Positions 33,619 to 43,104 are shown, counted from the stretch's first letter. The stretch is DNA of 64,000 nt from REEB95 sp963810055 (GCA_963810055.1 CAWEME010000005.1:1-64000), one strand, 5' to 3'. Notes: generated by a model from the sequence alone, not told the origin. Program-made: numbers and translations.

Positions 33619-35049
33619 ATGCGCTATATCAGCACCCGCGACGGCCGGTCTCCGGCCGAGGCGCGACCCTTCGACGACATTCTGCTGGCCGGGCTCGCGC
33701 CCGATGGCGGACTCTATGTGCCTGAAACATGGCCGTTATTCGACGCGGGCAAACTTCGCGCCTTGAAGGGCAAAAGTTACGCCGAGGCCGCGTTTGCGGT
33801 GACGGCGCCGTTCCTCGGCGACGCGGTGACGCCAGCCGAATGGCGCGCCATCATCGACCGGGCCTATCGCGGTTTCGACGACGCGGATGTGGCGCCGCTG
33901 CGGCAACTCGCGCCCGATCTCTATCTGCTCGAGCTCTTTCACGGGCCGACGCTGGCCTTCAAGGATTACGCCTTGCAGCTGATCGGGCCGCTGTTCGACG
34001 CCGTGCTCAAACGCAAGCATCAGCGCGTCACCGTCATCGGCGCCACCTCGGGCGACACCGGCTCGGCGGCGATCGAGGCCTGCCGCGACCGGGAATCCAT
34101 CGACATCTTCATGCTCTATCCCTTGGGGCGGGTTTCCGAGGTGCAGCGCCGTCAGATGACCACGGTGCAATCGCCCAACGTCCATGCCGTCGCCGTCGAC
34201 GGCACCTTCGACGATTGCCAGGACCTGGTGAAGGCGATGTTCGCCGACTCGAAGTTCCGCGATGCTTTCCATCTCTCGGCGGTCAATTCGATCAACTGGG
34301 CGCGCATCATGGCGCAGATCGTCTATTACGTGACGGCCGGGGTGGCGCTGGGCGCGCCTTCGACGCCGGTCGCCTTCACGGTGCCGACCGGGAATTTCGG
34401 CAATGTCTATGCCGCGCATGTTGCGCGCGCCATGGGCCTGAAGCTGTCCCGCCTGATCGTCGCCACCAACCGCAACGACATCCTGGCGCGGTTCTTCAAC
34501 CAAGGCGACATGACCTTGGGCCCGGTCGAGCCGACCATCTCGCCGAGCATGGACATCCAGGTCTCGAGCAATTTCGAGCGGCTCTATTTCGAGCTCGCCG
34601 GCCGCGACGGCCAGGCGGTTGCCTCCGCCTTTTCCGAATTCCGCAAGACCGGCACGCTGCCCATCGCCAAGCCGCAATGGGAAAAGGCGCGCAGCCTGTT
34701 TTCGGCCTATCGCGTCGACGAGGATCAGACCCGCGCCGCCATGAAGGCGACCTATAATGAGTACGGCCGGCTGATCGATCCGCACAGCGCCGTGGCGCTG
34801 GCCGCCGCCAAGCGGGCGCTCGGCGACCCGGCGACGAATCTCTCCGGCGGCCCGATGGTGGTGGTGGCGACCGCGCATCCGGCCAAATTCCCCGACGCGG
34901 TCGAAAGCGCCACCGGCATCAGGCCCGAGGCGCCGCCGCGCCTGGCCCGCATCATGAAACTGCCCGAGCGGCTGGAAAAACTTCCCAACCGTCTGGGAGC
35001 GGTGGAGGATTTCATCCGGTCGCGCGCGCGGCTCGGGGGCGGGCGATGA
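33619..35049 (+). CDS. thrC: Threonine synthase
   Basis: This 476-residue PLP enzyme makes threonine from O-phosphohomoserine. The PLP-binding lysine is in GPTLAFKDYALQ near residue 114, followed by GATSGDTGSAAI and the phosphate-binding PTGNFGNVYAAH. The N-terminal MRYISTRDG is typical of this class. I chose the ATG at 33619 because the product starts normally there; the frame is open much further upstream in antisense-like sequence. The homoserine kinase of the same pathway is about 5.5 kb downstream. Confidence 0.97.
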   Translation: MRYISTRDGRSPAEARPFDDILLAGLAPDGGLYVPETWPLFDAGKLRALKGKSYAEAAFAVTAPFLGDAVTPAEWRAIIDRAYRGFDDADVAPLRQLAPDLYLLELFHGPTLAFKDYALQLIGPLFDAVLKRKHQRVTVIGATSGDTGSAAIEACRDRESIDIFMLYPLGRVSEVQRRQMTTVQSPNVHAVAVDGTFDDCQDLVKAMFADSKFRDAFHLSAVNSINWARIMAQIVYYVTAGVALGAPSTPVAFTVPTGNFGNVYAAHVARAMGLKLSRLIVATNRNDILARFFNQGDMTLGPVEPTISPSMDIQVSSNFERLYFELAGRDGQAVASAFSEFRKTGTLPIAKPQWEKARSLFSAYRVDEDQTRAAMKATYNEYGRLIDPHSAVALAAAKRALGDPATNLSGGPMVVVATAHPAKFPDAVESATGIRPEAPPRLARIMKLPERLEKLPNRLGAVEDFIRSRARLGGGR

Positions 35050-36305
35050 GCGTCCGGCTTTCCCAACTATCGAATGGCTTGCGCGTTTTGACCGACAGCA
35101 TGGACAATGTGGAGACCGTTTCGGTCGGCATCTGGGTCGATGTCGGCACCCGCCACGAGCCGGCCTCCGTCAACGGGGTGGCGCATCTCTTGGAGCACAT
35201 GGCCTTCAAGGGCACGGAACGGCGCTCGGCGCTGGAAATCGCCTCCGAGATCGAGGCGATGGGCGGGCATTTGAACGCCTATACCTCGCGCGAGCACACC
35301 GCCTATTACGCCAAGGTCTTGAAGCAGGATATCGGCCTCGCCGTCGATATCCTCGCCGACATCCTGCAGCACTCGGCGTTCGACGGCGCCGAGCTCGAAC
35401 GCGAGCGCGCGGTGATTTTGCAGGAGATCGGCCAGGCGCAGGACACGCCCGACGACATCATCTTCGATCTCTTCCAGGAGCAAGCCTATCCCGACCAGCC
35501 GATGGGCCGGCCGGTGCTGGGCCGGGCCGAGATCGTCCGCGCCATCCAGCGCGAAACCGTGGCGGGCTATCTCAAGGACAATTACGCGGCGCCCGGCATG
35601 CTGCTGGTGGCGGCGGGGAATTGCGATCACGGCGATCTCTTGGCCTTGGCCGAACGGGAATTCGCCGGGTTGCCGCGCCAAAGCCGGGCGGCGAGCGCGC
35701 CGGCGCGTTACGCCGGGGGCGATCACCGCGAGCATCGGGACCTGGAACAGGCGCATATCGTCCTGGGCTTTCCCGGTTTCGCTTCGTCCGATCCCGATTA
35801 TCCCGCCGCCTCGGTGGTGTCGGCGGCGCTGGGCGGCGGCATGTCCTCGCGTCTCTTCCAGGAGATCCGCGAGAAGCGCGGCCTGGTTTATTCGATCTAC
35901 AGCTTCGTCCAGGGCTACAGCGACGGCGGCATTTTCGGCGTCTATGCCGGCACCGGCGAGCAGGAGGCGGCCGAGCTGTTGCCGGTCTTGTGCGAGGAGT
36001 TCGCCCAGCTCAAACATGGCTTCGGGCCGGAAGAGCTGGCCCGCGCCCGCGCCCAGCTCAAATCGGGATTGCTGATGTCGCTCGAAGCGACCTCGGCGCG
36101 CGTCGAGCAGCACGCCAATCACATGCTCACCTTCGGCCGGCCGTTCGATGCGGCCGAATTGATCCGGCGCATCGACGATGTCGACGACGCGGCGGTGGCG
36201 CGCGTGGCGGCGCAATTCGCCAGCGCCCGGCCCACCTTTGCCGCCCTCGGTCCGATCAACCAGGTCGAGGCCTATGAACGCCTCGCCGAACGCCTGGGCG
36301 GGTGA
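35046..36305 (+). CDS. M16-family zinc peptidase (mitochondrial processing peptidase-like)
   Basis: This 419-residue single-domain pair of the pitrilysin/MPP family carries the inverted zinc motif HLLEHMAFKGT (HxxEH) near residue 43, with the downstream Glu in the ERERAVILQEIGQ block. Members degrade short peptides or process proteins. The C-terminal half has YSIYSFVQGYSDGG and the family's Arg/Tyr substrate loop. The ATG overlaps the thrC stop by four bases; thrC-M16 coupling is a conserved alphaproteobacterial arrangement. Confidence 0.94.
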   Translation: MSVRLSQLSNGLRVLTDSMDNVETVSVGIWVDVGTRHEPASVNGVAHLLEHMAFKGTERRSALEIASEIEAMGGHLNAYTSREHTAYYAKVLKQDIGLAVDILADILQHSAFDGAELERERAVILQEIGQAQDTPDDIIFDLFQEQAYPDQPMGRPVLGRAEIVRAIQRETVAGYLKDNYAAPGMLLVAAGNCDHGDLLALAEREFAGLPRQSRAASAPARYAGGDHREHRDLEQAHIVLGFPGFASSDPDYPAASVVSAALGGGMSSRLFQEIREKRGLVYSIYSFVQGYSDGGIFGVYAGTGEQEAAELLPVLCEEFAQLKHGFGPEELARARAQLKSGLLMSLEATSARVEQHANHMLTFGRPFDAAELIRRIDDVDDAAVARVAAQFASARPTFAALGPINQVEAYERLAERLGG

Positions 36306-36318
36306 GGGGAGAGCGGCC

Positions 36319-36951
36319 ATGCCTTTCGCATTCACCGGCTTGGCGAGGCTGTTGGGATCGGCGCCGCCGCCTTTCCGCGTGGTCGGGCCGAAGACCGTGC
36401 TGCGCACGCCCGAGCGCGGCGATTTCGCGGCCTGGGCCGCGTTGCGCGCCGAATCGAAGGACTTCCTGGTGCCGTTCGAGCCGAGCTGGCCGTCCGACGC
36501 GCTGACGCGCCGGGGCTATCGCCGGCGGCTCCGGCGCTACGCGCAGGATTGGCTCAGCGACCAGGGCTACAGCTTTCTGTTGTTCCGCTGCGAGGACAAT
36601 GCCCTGTTGGGCGGCGTCAGCTTGAGCAATGTGCGCCGCGGCGTCGCCGAAACCGCCAGCCTCGGCTATTGGATCGGCCAGCGTTTCGCGCGCCAGGGCT
36701 ACATGACCGAGGGCCTGCGCCTCACCCTCGGCTTCGCCTTCGACCGCCTGCGGCTCTATCGCGTCGAGGCGGCGTGCTTGCCGCACAATACCGCCAGCCG
36801 GCGGCTGCTGCTCAAAAGCGGTTTCAGCGAAGAGGGTTATGCCCGCAAATACCTGTCGATCAACGGCCAGTGGCAGGACCACGTGCTGTTCGGGTTGTTG
36901 CGCGAGGACTGGGTCAAAAGCGGCGCGGGGACGTCCGAGGCCCAACGATGA
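36319..36951 (+). CDS. GNAT N-acetyltransferase, RimJ/RimL type
   Basis: This 210-residue GNAT-fold acetyltransferase shows LRTPERGDFAAWAALR at the start of the fold, the acetyl-CoA region YWIGQRFARQGYMTEGLRLTL near residue 115, and the C-terminal HNTASRRLLLKSGFSEEGYARKYL. This pattern is typical of RimJ-like enzymes acting on protein N-termini, often ribosomal S5. The substrate is not established. GGGGAGAG precedes the ATG at 36319. It follows the M16 gene by 13 bases and is the last gene of the run. Confidence 0.9.
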   Translation: MPFAFTGLARLLGSAPPPFRVVGPKTVLRTPERGDFAAWAALRAESKDFLVPFEPSWPSDALTRRGYRRRLRRYAQDWLSDQGYSFLLFRCEDNALLGGVSLSNVRRGVAETASLGYWIGQRFARQGYMTEGLRLTLGFAFDRLRLYRVEAACLPHNTASRRLLLKSGFSEEGYARKYLSINGQWQDHVLFGLLREDWVKSGAGTSEAQR

Positions 36952-36953
36952 AT

Positions 36954-37508
36954 TCAGGCTCGGCCGGATTCGCCCGACAGCGACAGGAGATCGACGCCGA
37001 GCTTGGCGAGCGCGAGCTGCCATTTCCCGGCCTGGTCCGCGCCGAACACGATGTCCTCGTCCGGGGCGACGCTGAGCCAGCCATTGGCCTGCAGCTCGGC
37101 GTCGAGCTGGCCGGGGCCCCAGCCGGCATAGCCCAGCGCCAAGAGGCTCTTCTTCGGTCCGCCCCCCTTGCCGATGGCGCGCAGTATCTCGAGCGTGGCG
37201 GTGAGCGCGACATTGCCGCCCACCACCAGCGTGCCGTCCTCGACGTAATCGGCGGAATGCAGCACGAAGCCGCGTCCGGCCTCGACCGGGCCGCCGAAAT
37301 GGATTTGCTTGCCGCTTTCCGGGCCGGCGCTCTCGATGCCGAGCTGCCGCATCAGCGTCGGCCAGGTGACCTCGTCCAGAAGCTTGTTGACCACCAGCCC
37401 CATCGCGCCGTCGGCATTGTGCGCGCACAGGAAGACCACCGCGCGCGCGAAGCGCGGATCTTCCATCTGCGGCATGGCGACCAGGAGATGGCCGGCAAGC
37501 GAGGTCAT
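36954..37508 (-). CDS. yqgE: YqgE/AlgH (UPF0301) family protein
   Basis: This 184-residue protein matches the UPF0301 family: MTSLAGHLLVAMPQMEDPRF at the start, VVFLCAHNADGAMGLVVNK, FGGPVEAGRGFVLHS and LGYAGWGPGQLDAEL in the expected order. The cellular function is not well defined; in Pseudomonas AlgH was linked to alginate regulation. I chose the ATG at 37508 because the recognisable family N-terminus starts there, although the frame stays open far upstream. It is convergent with the GNAT gene (2-base gap) and divergent from the DsbD-like gene. Confidence 0.93.
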   Translation of the reverse strand: MTSLAGHLLVAMPQMEDPRFARAVVFLCAHNADGAMGLVVNKLLDEVTWPTLMRQLGIESAGPESGKQIHFGGPVEAGRGFVLHSADYVEDGTLVVGGNVALTATLEILRAIGKGGGPKKSLLALGYAGWGPGQLDAELQANGWLSVAPDEDIVFGADQAGKWQLALAKLGVDLLSLSGESGRA

Positions 37509-37574
37509 GAAACGCTCCTTCTTCCCCAAGAGATTAGCGCTGCGCGCGCTGCTGGCAAGTGGGGAAAAGGAATA

Positions 37575-39515
37575 ATGGCAGCGGTTCTGGGCATTTTCAT
37601 GTTGGCGGCATCCTCTCCGGCCCAGGCGCAAGATGCGGCCTCGCCCTGGTCTTCGACCGATCAAGGCCGCGTGCGGCTGATTGCCGCCTCGCCGGAGGTG
37701 GGCAACGGCGGCAGCGTGACGCTTGGATTGCAATTCGAGCTTCAGCCGCATTGGAAGATCTATTGGCGCTCGCCGGGCGATGCGGGCTATCCGCCGCGCC
37801 TGGATTGGAGCGGCTCGAAGAATCTGGCATCCGCCGATATCGCCTGGCCGGCGCCGCAGCGCTTCTCGGTGCTGGGCCTGGAGACCATGGGCTATACCGA
37901 CGCGGTGGTGTTGCCCATAACCGCGCATCTGGTCGAACGCGGCAAGGCGCTGTCGCTCGCGGCATCGCTCGACTATCTCACCTGCAGCGATATCTGCATT
38001 CCCTATGAGACCAAACTCAGGCTCGACCTGCCCGCCGGATCGCCGCGTTCCGGCGCCCATGGAGGCGCCCAGGGTTATGCCGCGCTGATCGCGCAATACC
38101 AGGCGCAAGTGCCGGGCGATGGCGTGGCGGCGGGGCTGAAGCTGCTCGGCGCGACGGTTGAAACCGGCGCGAATCCTGCGCTGCTGCTGCGCCTGGCCAG
38201 CGCCAAGCAATTGATCCGGCCTGATGCCTTCATCGAGGGCGCGGGCGAGGTGAGTTTCGCCGCGCCGCTGACCATGCCGGGGACCGCGACGGGCGAAACG
38301 GTTCTGCGCCTTCCCGCCGAAGGCCGGAGCGCGGATATCGCCGCCGTGGCGGGCCGGACGCTGACCGTCACCCTGGTCGACGGTTCGCGCGCGATGGAAG
38401 GGCGCGTAACGCCCAATCTCGCGCCCGATGCTTCGGCCCCGGGTTTCGACACCTGGCTCGCCATGCTGGCGCTGGCGCTGGCGGGCGGGCTGATCCTCAA
38501 TTTCATGCCTTGCGTGCTGCCGGTGCTGGCGTTGAAGCTGTTGTCCGCGGTGGCGCACCATGAGCATGGCGCGCGCGGGGTGCGCGCCGGCTTTCTCGCC
38601 AGCGCCGCCGGCATTCTCGCAGCCTTTCTGGGATTGGCGCTGTTCGCCGTGGGCTTGCGCCTGGCCGGTCTCTATGCCGGCTGGGGGCTGCAGTTTCAGT
38701 CGCCGGTTTTCCTGGTCATTATGATCGCACTGCTGCTGCTCTTCGCCGCCAATCTGTGGGGCCTTTACCAGATCCCGTTGCCGGGATTCGTGGCGGCGCT
38801 GGGCGAGCGCAAGGAGGCCTTGCTCGGCAGTTTCGGCGCCGGGGTGCTGGCGACGCTGCTGGCGACGCCCTGCACCGCGCCGCTGCTCGGCACCGCTTTG
38901 GGCTTCGCGCTCGCTTCCGGGCCGGCCGAGATTCTGGCGGTTTTCGCGGTCATGGGGCTGGGCCTGGCCTTGCCCTATCTGGCGGTGGCGGCGATGCCCG
39001 GCCTGGCGCTCAAGCTGCCGCGGCCGGGCGTGTGGATGCTGGAATTGAAGCGCGTTCTGGCCGTCGCTTTGGTGCTGAGCGCCGCCTGGCTCGGCTGGGT
39101 GCTGGCCAACGAACTCGGCCCTCCGCCCGCCGTGACCTCGGCGGATTTCTGGCGGCCCTTCGACGCAGCATCGATTCCCGGCCTGGTGCGCGACGGCCGC
39201 GTCGTCTTCGTCGACGTCACCGCCGATTGGTGCCTCACCTGCAAGGTGAACGAGCGGCTGGTGCTCGATCAGGCCGCGGTGCAGCAGGCGCTGGCGGCGC
39301 AAAACCTGGTCGCCATGCGCGCCGATTGGACCAGGCCCGATCCCGCCATCGCGCGCTATCTGCGGGAATTCGGCCGCTACGGCATCCCGTTCAACGCGGT
39401 TTACGGGCCGGGCTTGCCCACCGGCCAGGCCCTGCCCGAAATCCTTACGGCGGATAGGGTCTTGGCCGCGCTTGGTCAAGCGGGTGGCGGCCAAGCGGGC
39501 GGGCCGGGCCGGTAA
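37575..39515 (+). CDS. DsbD-like protein-disulfide reductase (ScsB-type)
   Basis: This 646-residue thiol-disulfide electron carrier moves reducing power from cytoplasmic thioredoxin to the periplasm. It has a signal peptide (about residues 1-18) and an N-terminal DsbC-like domain with a YLTCSDICIPYE cysteine pair near 140. A polytopic core carries the redox cysteines in NFMPCVLPVLALK and LLATPCTAPLLG. The C-terminal thioredoxin domain has DWCLTCK near residue 555. The three-part layout with a long N-terminal domain resembles ScsB rather than short CcdA. The ATG at 37575 is preceded by GGAAAAGGA. Confidence 0.9.
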   Translation: MAAVLGIFMLAASSPAQAQDAASPWSSTDQGRVRLIAASPEVGNGGSVTLGLQFELQPHWKIYWRSPGDAGYPPRLDWSGSKNLASADIAWPAPQRFSVLGLETMGYTDAVVLPITAHLVERGKALSLAASLDYLTCSDICIPYETKLRLDLPAGSPRSGAHGGAQGYAALIAQYQAQVPGDGVAAGLKLLGATVETGANPALLLRLASAKQLIRPDAFIEGAGEVSFAAPLTMPGTATGETVLRLPAEGRSADIAAVAGRTLTVTLVDGSRAMEGRVTPNLAPDASAPGFDTWLAMLALALAGGLILNFMPCVLPVLALKLLSAVAHHEHGARGVRAGFLASAAGILAAFLGLALFAVGLRLAGLYAGWGLQFQSPVFLVIMIALLLLFAANLWGLYQIPLPGFVAALGERKEALLGSFGAGVLATLLATPCTAPLLGTALGFALASGPAEILAVFAVMGLGLALPYLAVAAMPGLALKLPRPGVWMLELKRVLAVALVLSAAWLGWVLANELGPPPAVTSADFWRPFDAASIPGLVRDGRVVFVDVTADWCLTCKVNERLVLDQAAVQQALAAQNLVAMRADWTRPDPAIARYLREFGRYGIPFNAVYGPGLPTGQALPEILTADRVLAALGQAGGGQAGGPGR

Positions 39516-39613
39516 GTCCGGCGCTCCGCCCCCGGGAATCGACCCCATTGGAATCTGGCCGGGACGCGGTCTATCTTGGCGCCATCCGGGACATCAAAAC
39601 CAAGGGGAAGCGA

Positions 39614-40096
39614 ATGGCGATCAAGGTTGGCGACAAGATTCCCTCGGTCAAGCTCAAGCACATGACCGCGGACGGCATCAAGGACATCACCACCGACGAG
39701 ATCTTCAAAGGCAAGAAGGTGGTGCTGTTCGCGCTGCCCGGCGCCTTCACGCCGACCTGCTCGGCCAAGCATCTGCCGGGCTTCATCGAGAAGAACGCGG
39801 CGGTCAAGGCCAAGGGCGTCGACACCGTCGCCTGTCTCTCGGTCAACGACGCCTTCGTCATGGGCGCCTGGGGCAAGGCCCAGAACGCCGGCGACAAGGT
39901 GCTGATGCTGGCCGACGGCAGCGGCGACTTCACCAAGGCGGTCGGGCTCGAGCTCGATCTGACCGCCAACGGCATGGGCGTGCGCTCCAAGCGCTATGCC
40001 ATGGTGGTGGATAACGGCGTGGTCAAGACCTTGAACGTCGAGGCGCCGGGCGCCTTCGAGGTGTCGAGCGCCGACGCCGTCTTGAAGGCGCTCTAA
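39614..40096 (+). CDS. Peroxiredoxin (Prx5/AhpE-like, atypical)
   Basis: This 160-residue thiol peroxidase reduces H2O2 and organic hydroperoxides. The peroxidatic cysteine lies in LPGAFTPTCSAKHLPGF near residue 50, the Prx5 signature. CLSVNDAFVMGAW contributes a second cysteine, a possible resolving residue. Length fits the Prx5 group. The ATG at 39614 is preceded by AAGGGGAAG. A role beside the DsbD-like reductase (98 bases upstream) in thiol homeostasis is plausible. Confidence 0.93.
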   Translation: MAIKVGDKIPSVKLKHMTADGIKDITTDEIFKGKKVVLFALPGAFTPTCSAKHLPGFIEKNAAVKAKGVDTVACLSVNDAFVMGAWGKAQNAGDKVLMLADGSGDFTKAVGLELDLTANGMGVRSKRYAMVVDNGVVKTLNVEAPGAFEVSSADAVLKAL

Positions 40097-40110
40097 GCGA
40101 GGCTTTCCCG

Positions 40111-40575
40111 CTAGAGGTTTTTCCCGCGCCCGTCCTCGATCGCGGCGCGCGCCAGCGCGTCGGCGCGCTCGTTTTCGGCGTGCCCGGCGTGGCCCCGGAC
40201 CCAGCGCCAGGCGACACGGTGGCGGACGAGCGCCGCCTCGAGCCTTTGCCACAGATCCTGGTTCTTCACCGGCTTCTTGTCGGCCGTCCTCCAGTTGCGC
40301 GCCTTCCAGGATTTGAGCCACAGCGTGATGCCGTCATGCAAATAGCGGCTGTCGGTGTGGATCACGGCGCGCATGCCGCGCTGCAAATGCTCGAGCGCCG
40401 AGATCGCCGCCATCATCTCCATGCGGTTGTTGGTGGTTTCTTCCTCGAAGCCGGACAGTTCTTTCTCGTGGCCGTTCCAGCGCAGCACCGCGCCCCAGCC
40501 GCCGGGGCCGGGATTGCCGCTGCAGGCGCCGTCGGTGAAGATCTCGACCGTCCCGCCCTCGTCCTTAGAAGCCAT
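40111..40575 (-). CDS. rnhA: Ribonuclease HI
   Basis: This 154-residue enzyme degrades RNA in RNA-DNA hybrids. All four acidic active-site residues are visible: Asp in IFTDGACSGNPGPGGW, Glu in NNRMEMMAA, Asp in IHTDSRYLHDG and Asp in ENERADALA, with the handle region KKPVKNQDLW. Length is as expected. It overlaps the thrB 3' end by 11 bases, a conserved alphaproteobacterial pairing, and is convergent with the peroxiredoxin gene (14-base gap). Confidence 0.97.
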   Translation of the reverse strand: MASKDEGGTVEIFTDGACSGNPGPGGWGAVLRWNGHEKELSGFEEETTNNRMEMMAAISALEHLQRGMRAVIHTDSRYLHDGITLWLKSWKARNWRTADKKPVKNQDLWQRLEAALVRHRVAWRWVRGHAGHAENERADALARAAIEDGRGKNL

Positions 40576-41524
40576 AGGCTTTCGCGTCGGTGATGCCGCG
40601 GTGGAACCGCAGCTTCTGCAGATATTCGAGCGGATCCTTGGGTTTGACCAGCGCGCCGGCGGTGTGGTGGAGCCGGTCGTAAAGCCGCGTCAAAAGGAAA
40701 CGCAGCGCGCCGCCGCGCGCCAGCACCGGCAGAGCGGCGATCTCCCCGGGCGCGAGCGCCCGGCCGGCGCGGTATTGCGCCAGCATCGCCCGCGCCTTGG
40801 TGACGTTGAAGCTGCCGTCCGATTCGAAACACCAGGCGTTCAGGCAGATCGCCAGATCGTAGGCGAAGAAATCGGTGCAGGCGAAATAGAAGTCGATGAT
40901 CCCGGAAACGGTCTCGCCGCGGAAGAACACGTTGTCGGGGAAGAGGTCGGCGTGGATCACGCCTTGGGGCAGGCCCTTGGGCCACAGCCGCTTCAATTCC
41001 TCGATCTCGCCTTTGAGCTCGTCCGCCAACCCGGCCTTGACCGTGTCGGCGCGCGGCGCGCAGGAGCGGTAAAGCTCCTCCCAACCCGAAAGCGACAGGT
41101 TGTTGGGCCGGCTCTGCGCGAACGAGGCGCTGGCCTGGTGCAGCCGCGCCAGGGCTCCGCCCACCCCGGCGCAATGGAAGGGATGGATGCGCCGCGGCCA
41201 TAGGCCGTCGAGGAAGCTCACGATCGCCGCCGGCTTGCCGCACAGCCGGCGCAAGGCCTTGCCGTCCTTGCCGTGAATCGGCGTCGGGCAGGCGATGCCC
41301 TGCGCCGCCAGATGTTCCATCAGCGCCAGGAAAAACGGCAAATCGGCGGGGTCCACCCGCTTTTCATAGATCGTTAAAATATAGGCGGCCGATTCGGTGC
41401 GCAGCAGGTAGTTCGAGTTCTCGACTCCCTCGGCGATGCCTTTGCACGACACCACCTCGCCGATGGCATATTCGGCGATGAAGGCCTTGAGTTCTTCGTC
41501 GGGGACGTCGGTGTAGACGGCCAT
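40565..41524 (-). CDS. thrB: Homoserine kinase, aminoglycoside-phosphotransferase (APH) type ThrB
   Basis: This 319-residue kinase phosphorylates homoserine before threonine synthase. It belongs to the APH-fold family rather than the GHMP fold of E. coli ThrB. Supporting motifs are GIAEGVENSNYLL near residue 28, ILTIYEKRV with the ATP Lys, the catalytic loop VIHADLFPDNVFF and the metal-binding IIDFYFACTDFFAYDLA. It is cotranscribed with rnhA. The other pathway gene, thrC, lies at 33619-35049. Confidence 0.95.
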   Translation of the reverse strand: MAVYTDVPDEELKAFIAEYAIGEVVSCKGIAEGVENSNYLLRTESAAYILTIYEKRVDPADLPFFLALMEHLAAQGIACPTPIHGKDGKALRRLCGKPAAIVSFLDGLWPRRIHPFHCAGVGGALARLHQASASFAQSRPNNLSLSGWEELYRSCAPRADTVKAGLADELKGEIEELKRLWPKGLPQGVIHADLFPDNVFFRGETVSGIIDFYFACTDFFAYDLAICLNAWCFESDGSFNVTKARAMLAQYRAGRALAPGEIAALPVLARGGALRFLLTRLYDRLHHTAGALVKPKDPLEYLQKLRFHRGITDAKAYGF

Positions 41525-41628
41525 GGTGGGAGCTTGTGCCGCCCTGCTGCGTCGAATAGAGTGCGGGCCGGTTTCTAGCCCGGGCTGCGGGGCACGTTAG
41601 TACAGGCAGAACCCCGAAGGAAAGAGTG

Positions 41629-42176
41629 ATGATCGGATTGCAGTTCCCGGGCCTGGTATCCCGCCTCGTAGCTTGCATGGCCGTCCTCGCGCTGGCGGCG
41701 ATGCTGGCCGGTTGCTCCGGCAGCTGCGGAAGAACTCACTTGCCCCGCCGCCGCGACCGCGCCCGATCTCGATGCCGTCGCGATTTTCGCGCCGGGCGCC
41801 GGCGCCGACACCGCCAACGTCCAGGCCGCCGGCAAGATCTTCGACGTCAGCCGCGCAATGCGAGAAAGAGAAGGGCGGCATCCTCATCAACGCCATCATT
41901 ACCATCAACGCGGTGCGGGTGGCGCCGCAGGTGTCGCGCGCCGAATACGTCTATTTCGTCGCCGTGGTCGATAGCACGCGCAACATCCTGAACGAGCAGC
42001 GCTTCACCCTCGACGCCCAATTCACCAACCAGGATTTCCGCCAATACGTCGAGAAGATCAGCGTGCACCTGCCGCTCCAGCACGTCTCGGCCGGCGACGG
42101 TTATGCCATCATCGTCGGATTCCAGCTCACGCCCGAACAGCTCGAATTCAACCGCGCCCATAAGCGGCAATCATGA
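41629..42176 (+). pseudogene. Putative lipoprotein of unknown function, frameshifted twice
   Basis: The N-terminus has a lipoprotein signal (VACMAVLALAAMLAGCSGS). The frame then changes twice by +1. Near 41725-41735 it moves into ELTCPAAATAPDLDAVAIFAPGAG and on to AAGKIFDVS. Near 41850-41862 it moves into QCEKEKGGILINAIITINAV, ending at RAHKRQS. The length (548 bases) is 2 modulo 3, which fits two inserted bases. Put together it would be a secreted lipoprotein of about 180 residues with a beta-rich domain. I do not recognise a named family. AAGGAAAGAG precedes the ATG. Confidence 0.6.
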
Positions 42177-42220
42177 ACGGCGAAGCCGGCGGCAATAAAC
42201 CGGCCCGGCGCCGCCGATGA
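42173..42220 (+). other. Possible 15-codon coupled mini-ORF between the lipoprotein and the K+ channel
   Basis: An ATG overlaps the lipoprotein stop (ATGA), and its frame ends in a TGA that overlaps the channel's ATG (ATGA). The encoded peptide is short and basic (ends PARRRR). It may be a translational coupling device, or the true N-terminus of the channel displaced by another single-base insertion. Confidence 0.25.
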
Positions 42221-43104
42221 AGCGCGAGCCTTCCCGCGGCGCGCCGCGTTTCCCGGCCATGCGCGGGGCGCGGGCCGAACGCGCGCGCCACGCGCTGCGC
42301 GCCACCCGCACCGATCTCTACCACGCGCTTCTGACCGCCGGCTGGGGCGTCTTCTTCGCGCTGCTGGCCGCCGCCTATGTGGTTTTCAACCTGGTCTTCG
42401 CGGTGCTGTACCGGCTCCAGGACGGCAGCATCTTCAACGCCAAGCCGGGCTCCTTCGCGGACGCATTCTTCTTCAGCGTCCAGACCATGGCGACCATCGG
42501 CTATGGCGACATGCATCCGGCCACGCTCTACGCCAATCTGCTGGTGACGGTCGAGGTCCTGCTCGGCCTGACCGGTTTCGCGCTTGCCACCGGGCTCATC
42601 TTCGCGCGCTTCTCGCGCCCGACCGCGCGCATCATGTTCAGCCGCTACGCCGCGGTCACCACCTATGACGGCCGGAGGATGCTGATGTTCCGCGCCGCCA
42701 ACCAGCGCCGCAACCGGATTCTCGAGGCGCAAGCGAGCCTGATGCTGGTGCAGAACGAATGGACCAAGGAAGGCGCGGTGATGCGGCGATTCTACGACCT
42801 CAAGTTGACGCGCTCGCACAATCCGACCTTCGCCTTGACCTGGACGGTGATGCATCCCATCGACGGCGACAGCCCCTTGAAGGGCGTGACGGATGAATTG
42901 TTGAAGGAGCGGGAGGCGGAGATCGTCGCCTCGCTGTTGGGCATGGATGAAAGTTTTTCGCAGACGGTTCACGCCCGCCACGGCTATACCGCCGATCACA
43001 TCCGCTGGGGCTGGCGCTTCGCCGACATCATCGGGCGGACGCCGGAAGGCCGGGTCACCGTCGATTACGACAAATTCCACGACATGGAAAAAGGGGGCGG
43101 TTGA
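42217..43104 (+). CDS. Inward-rectifier potassium channel (KirBac type)
   Basis: This 295-residue channel has two transmembrane helices, at about residues 42-66 and 105-130. The pore helix and selectivity filter are FFFSVQTMATIGYGDMHP, with TIGYGD at 93-98. The C-terminal Kir cytoplasmic beta-sandwich (residues about 140-290) shows FARFSRPTARIMFS and LTWTVMHPIDGDSPL, which match the KirBac family. It is presumably a K+ channel in the inner membrane. It ends in a strong hairpin shared with the convergent CHRD gene. Confidence 0.95.
   Translation: MKREPSRGAPRFPAMRGARAERARHALRATRTDLYHALLTAGWGVFFALLAAAYVVFNLVFAVLYRLQDGSIFNAKPGSFADAFFFSVQTMATIGYGDMHPATLYANLLVTVEVLLGLTGFALATGLIFARFSRPTARIMFSRYAAVTTYDGRRMLMFRAANQRRNRILEAQASLMLVQNEWTKEGAVMRRFYDLKLTRSHNPTFALTWTVMHPIDGDSPLKGVTDELLKEREAEIVASLLGMDESFSQTVHARHGYTADHIRWGWRFADIIGRTPEGRVTVDYDKFHDMEKGGG

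Noticed and set aside
36549..37574. Upstream extension of the DsbD-like gene by over 300 codons
   Set aside because: The extension is shadow sequence of the GNAT and yqgE genes; a signal peptide and ribosome-binding site at 37575 mark the true start.
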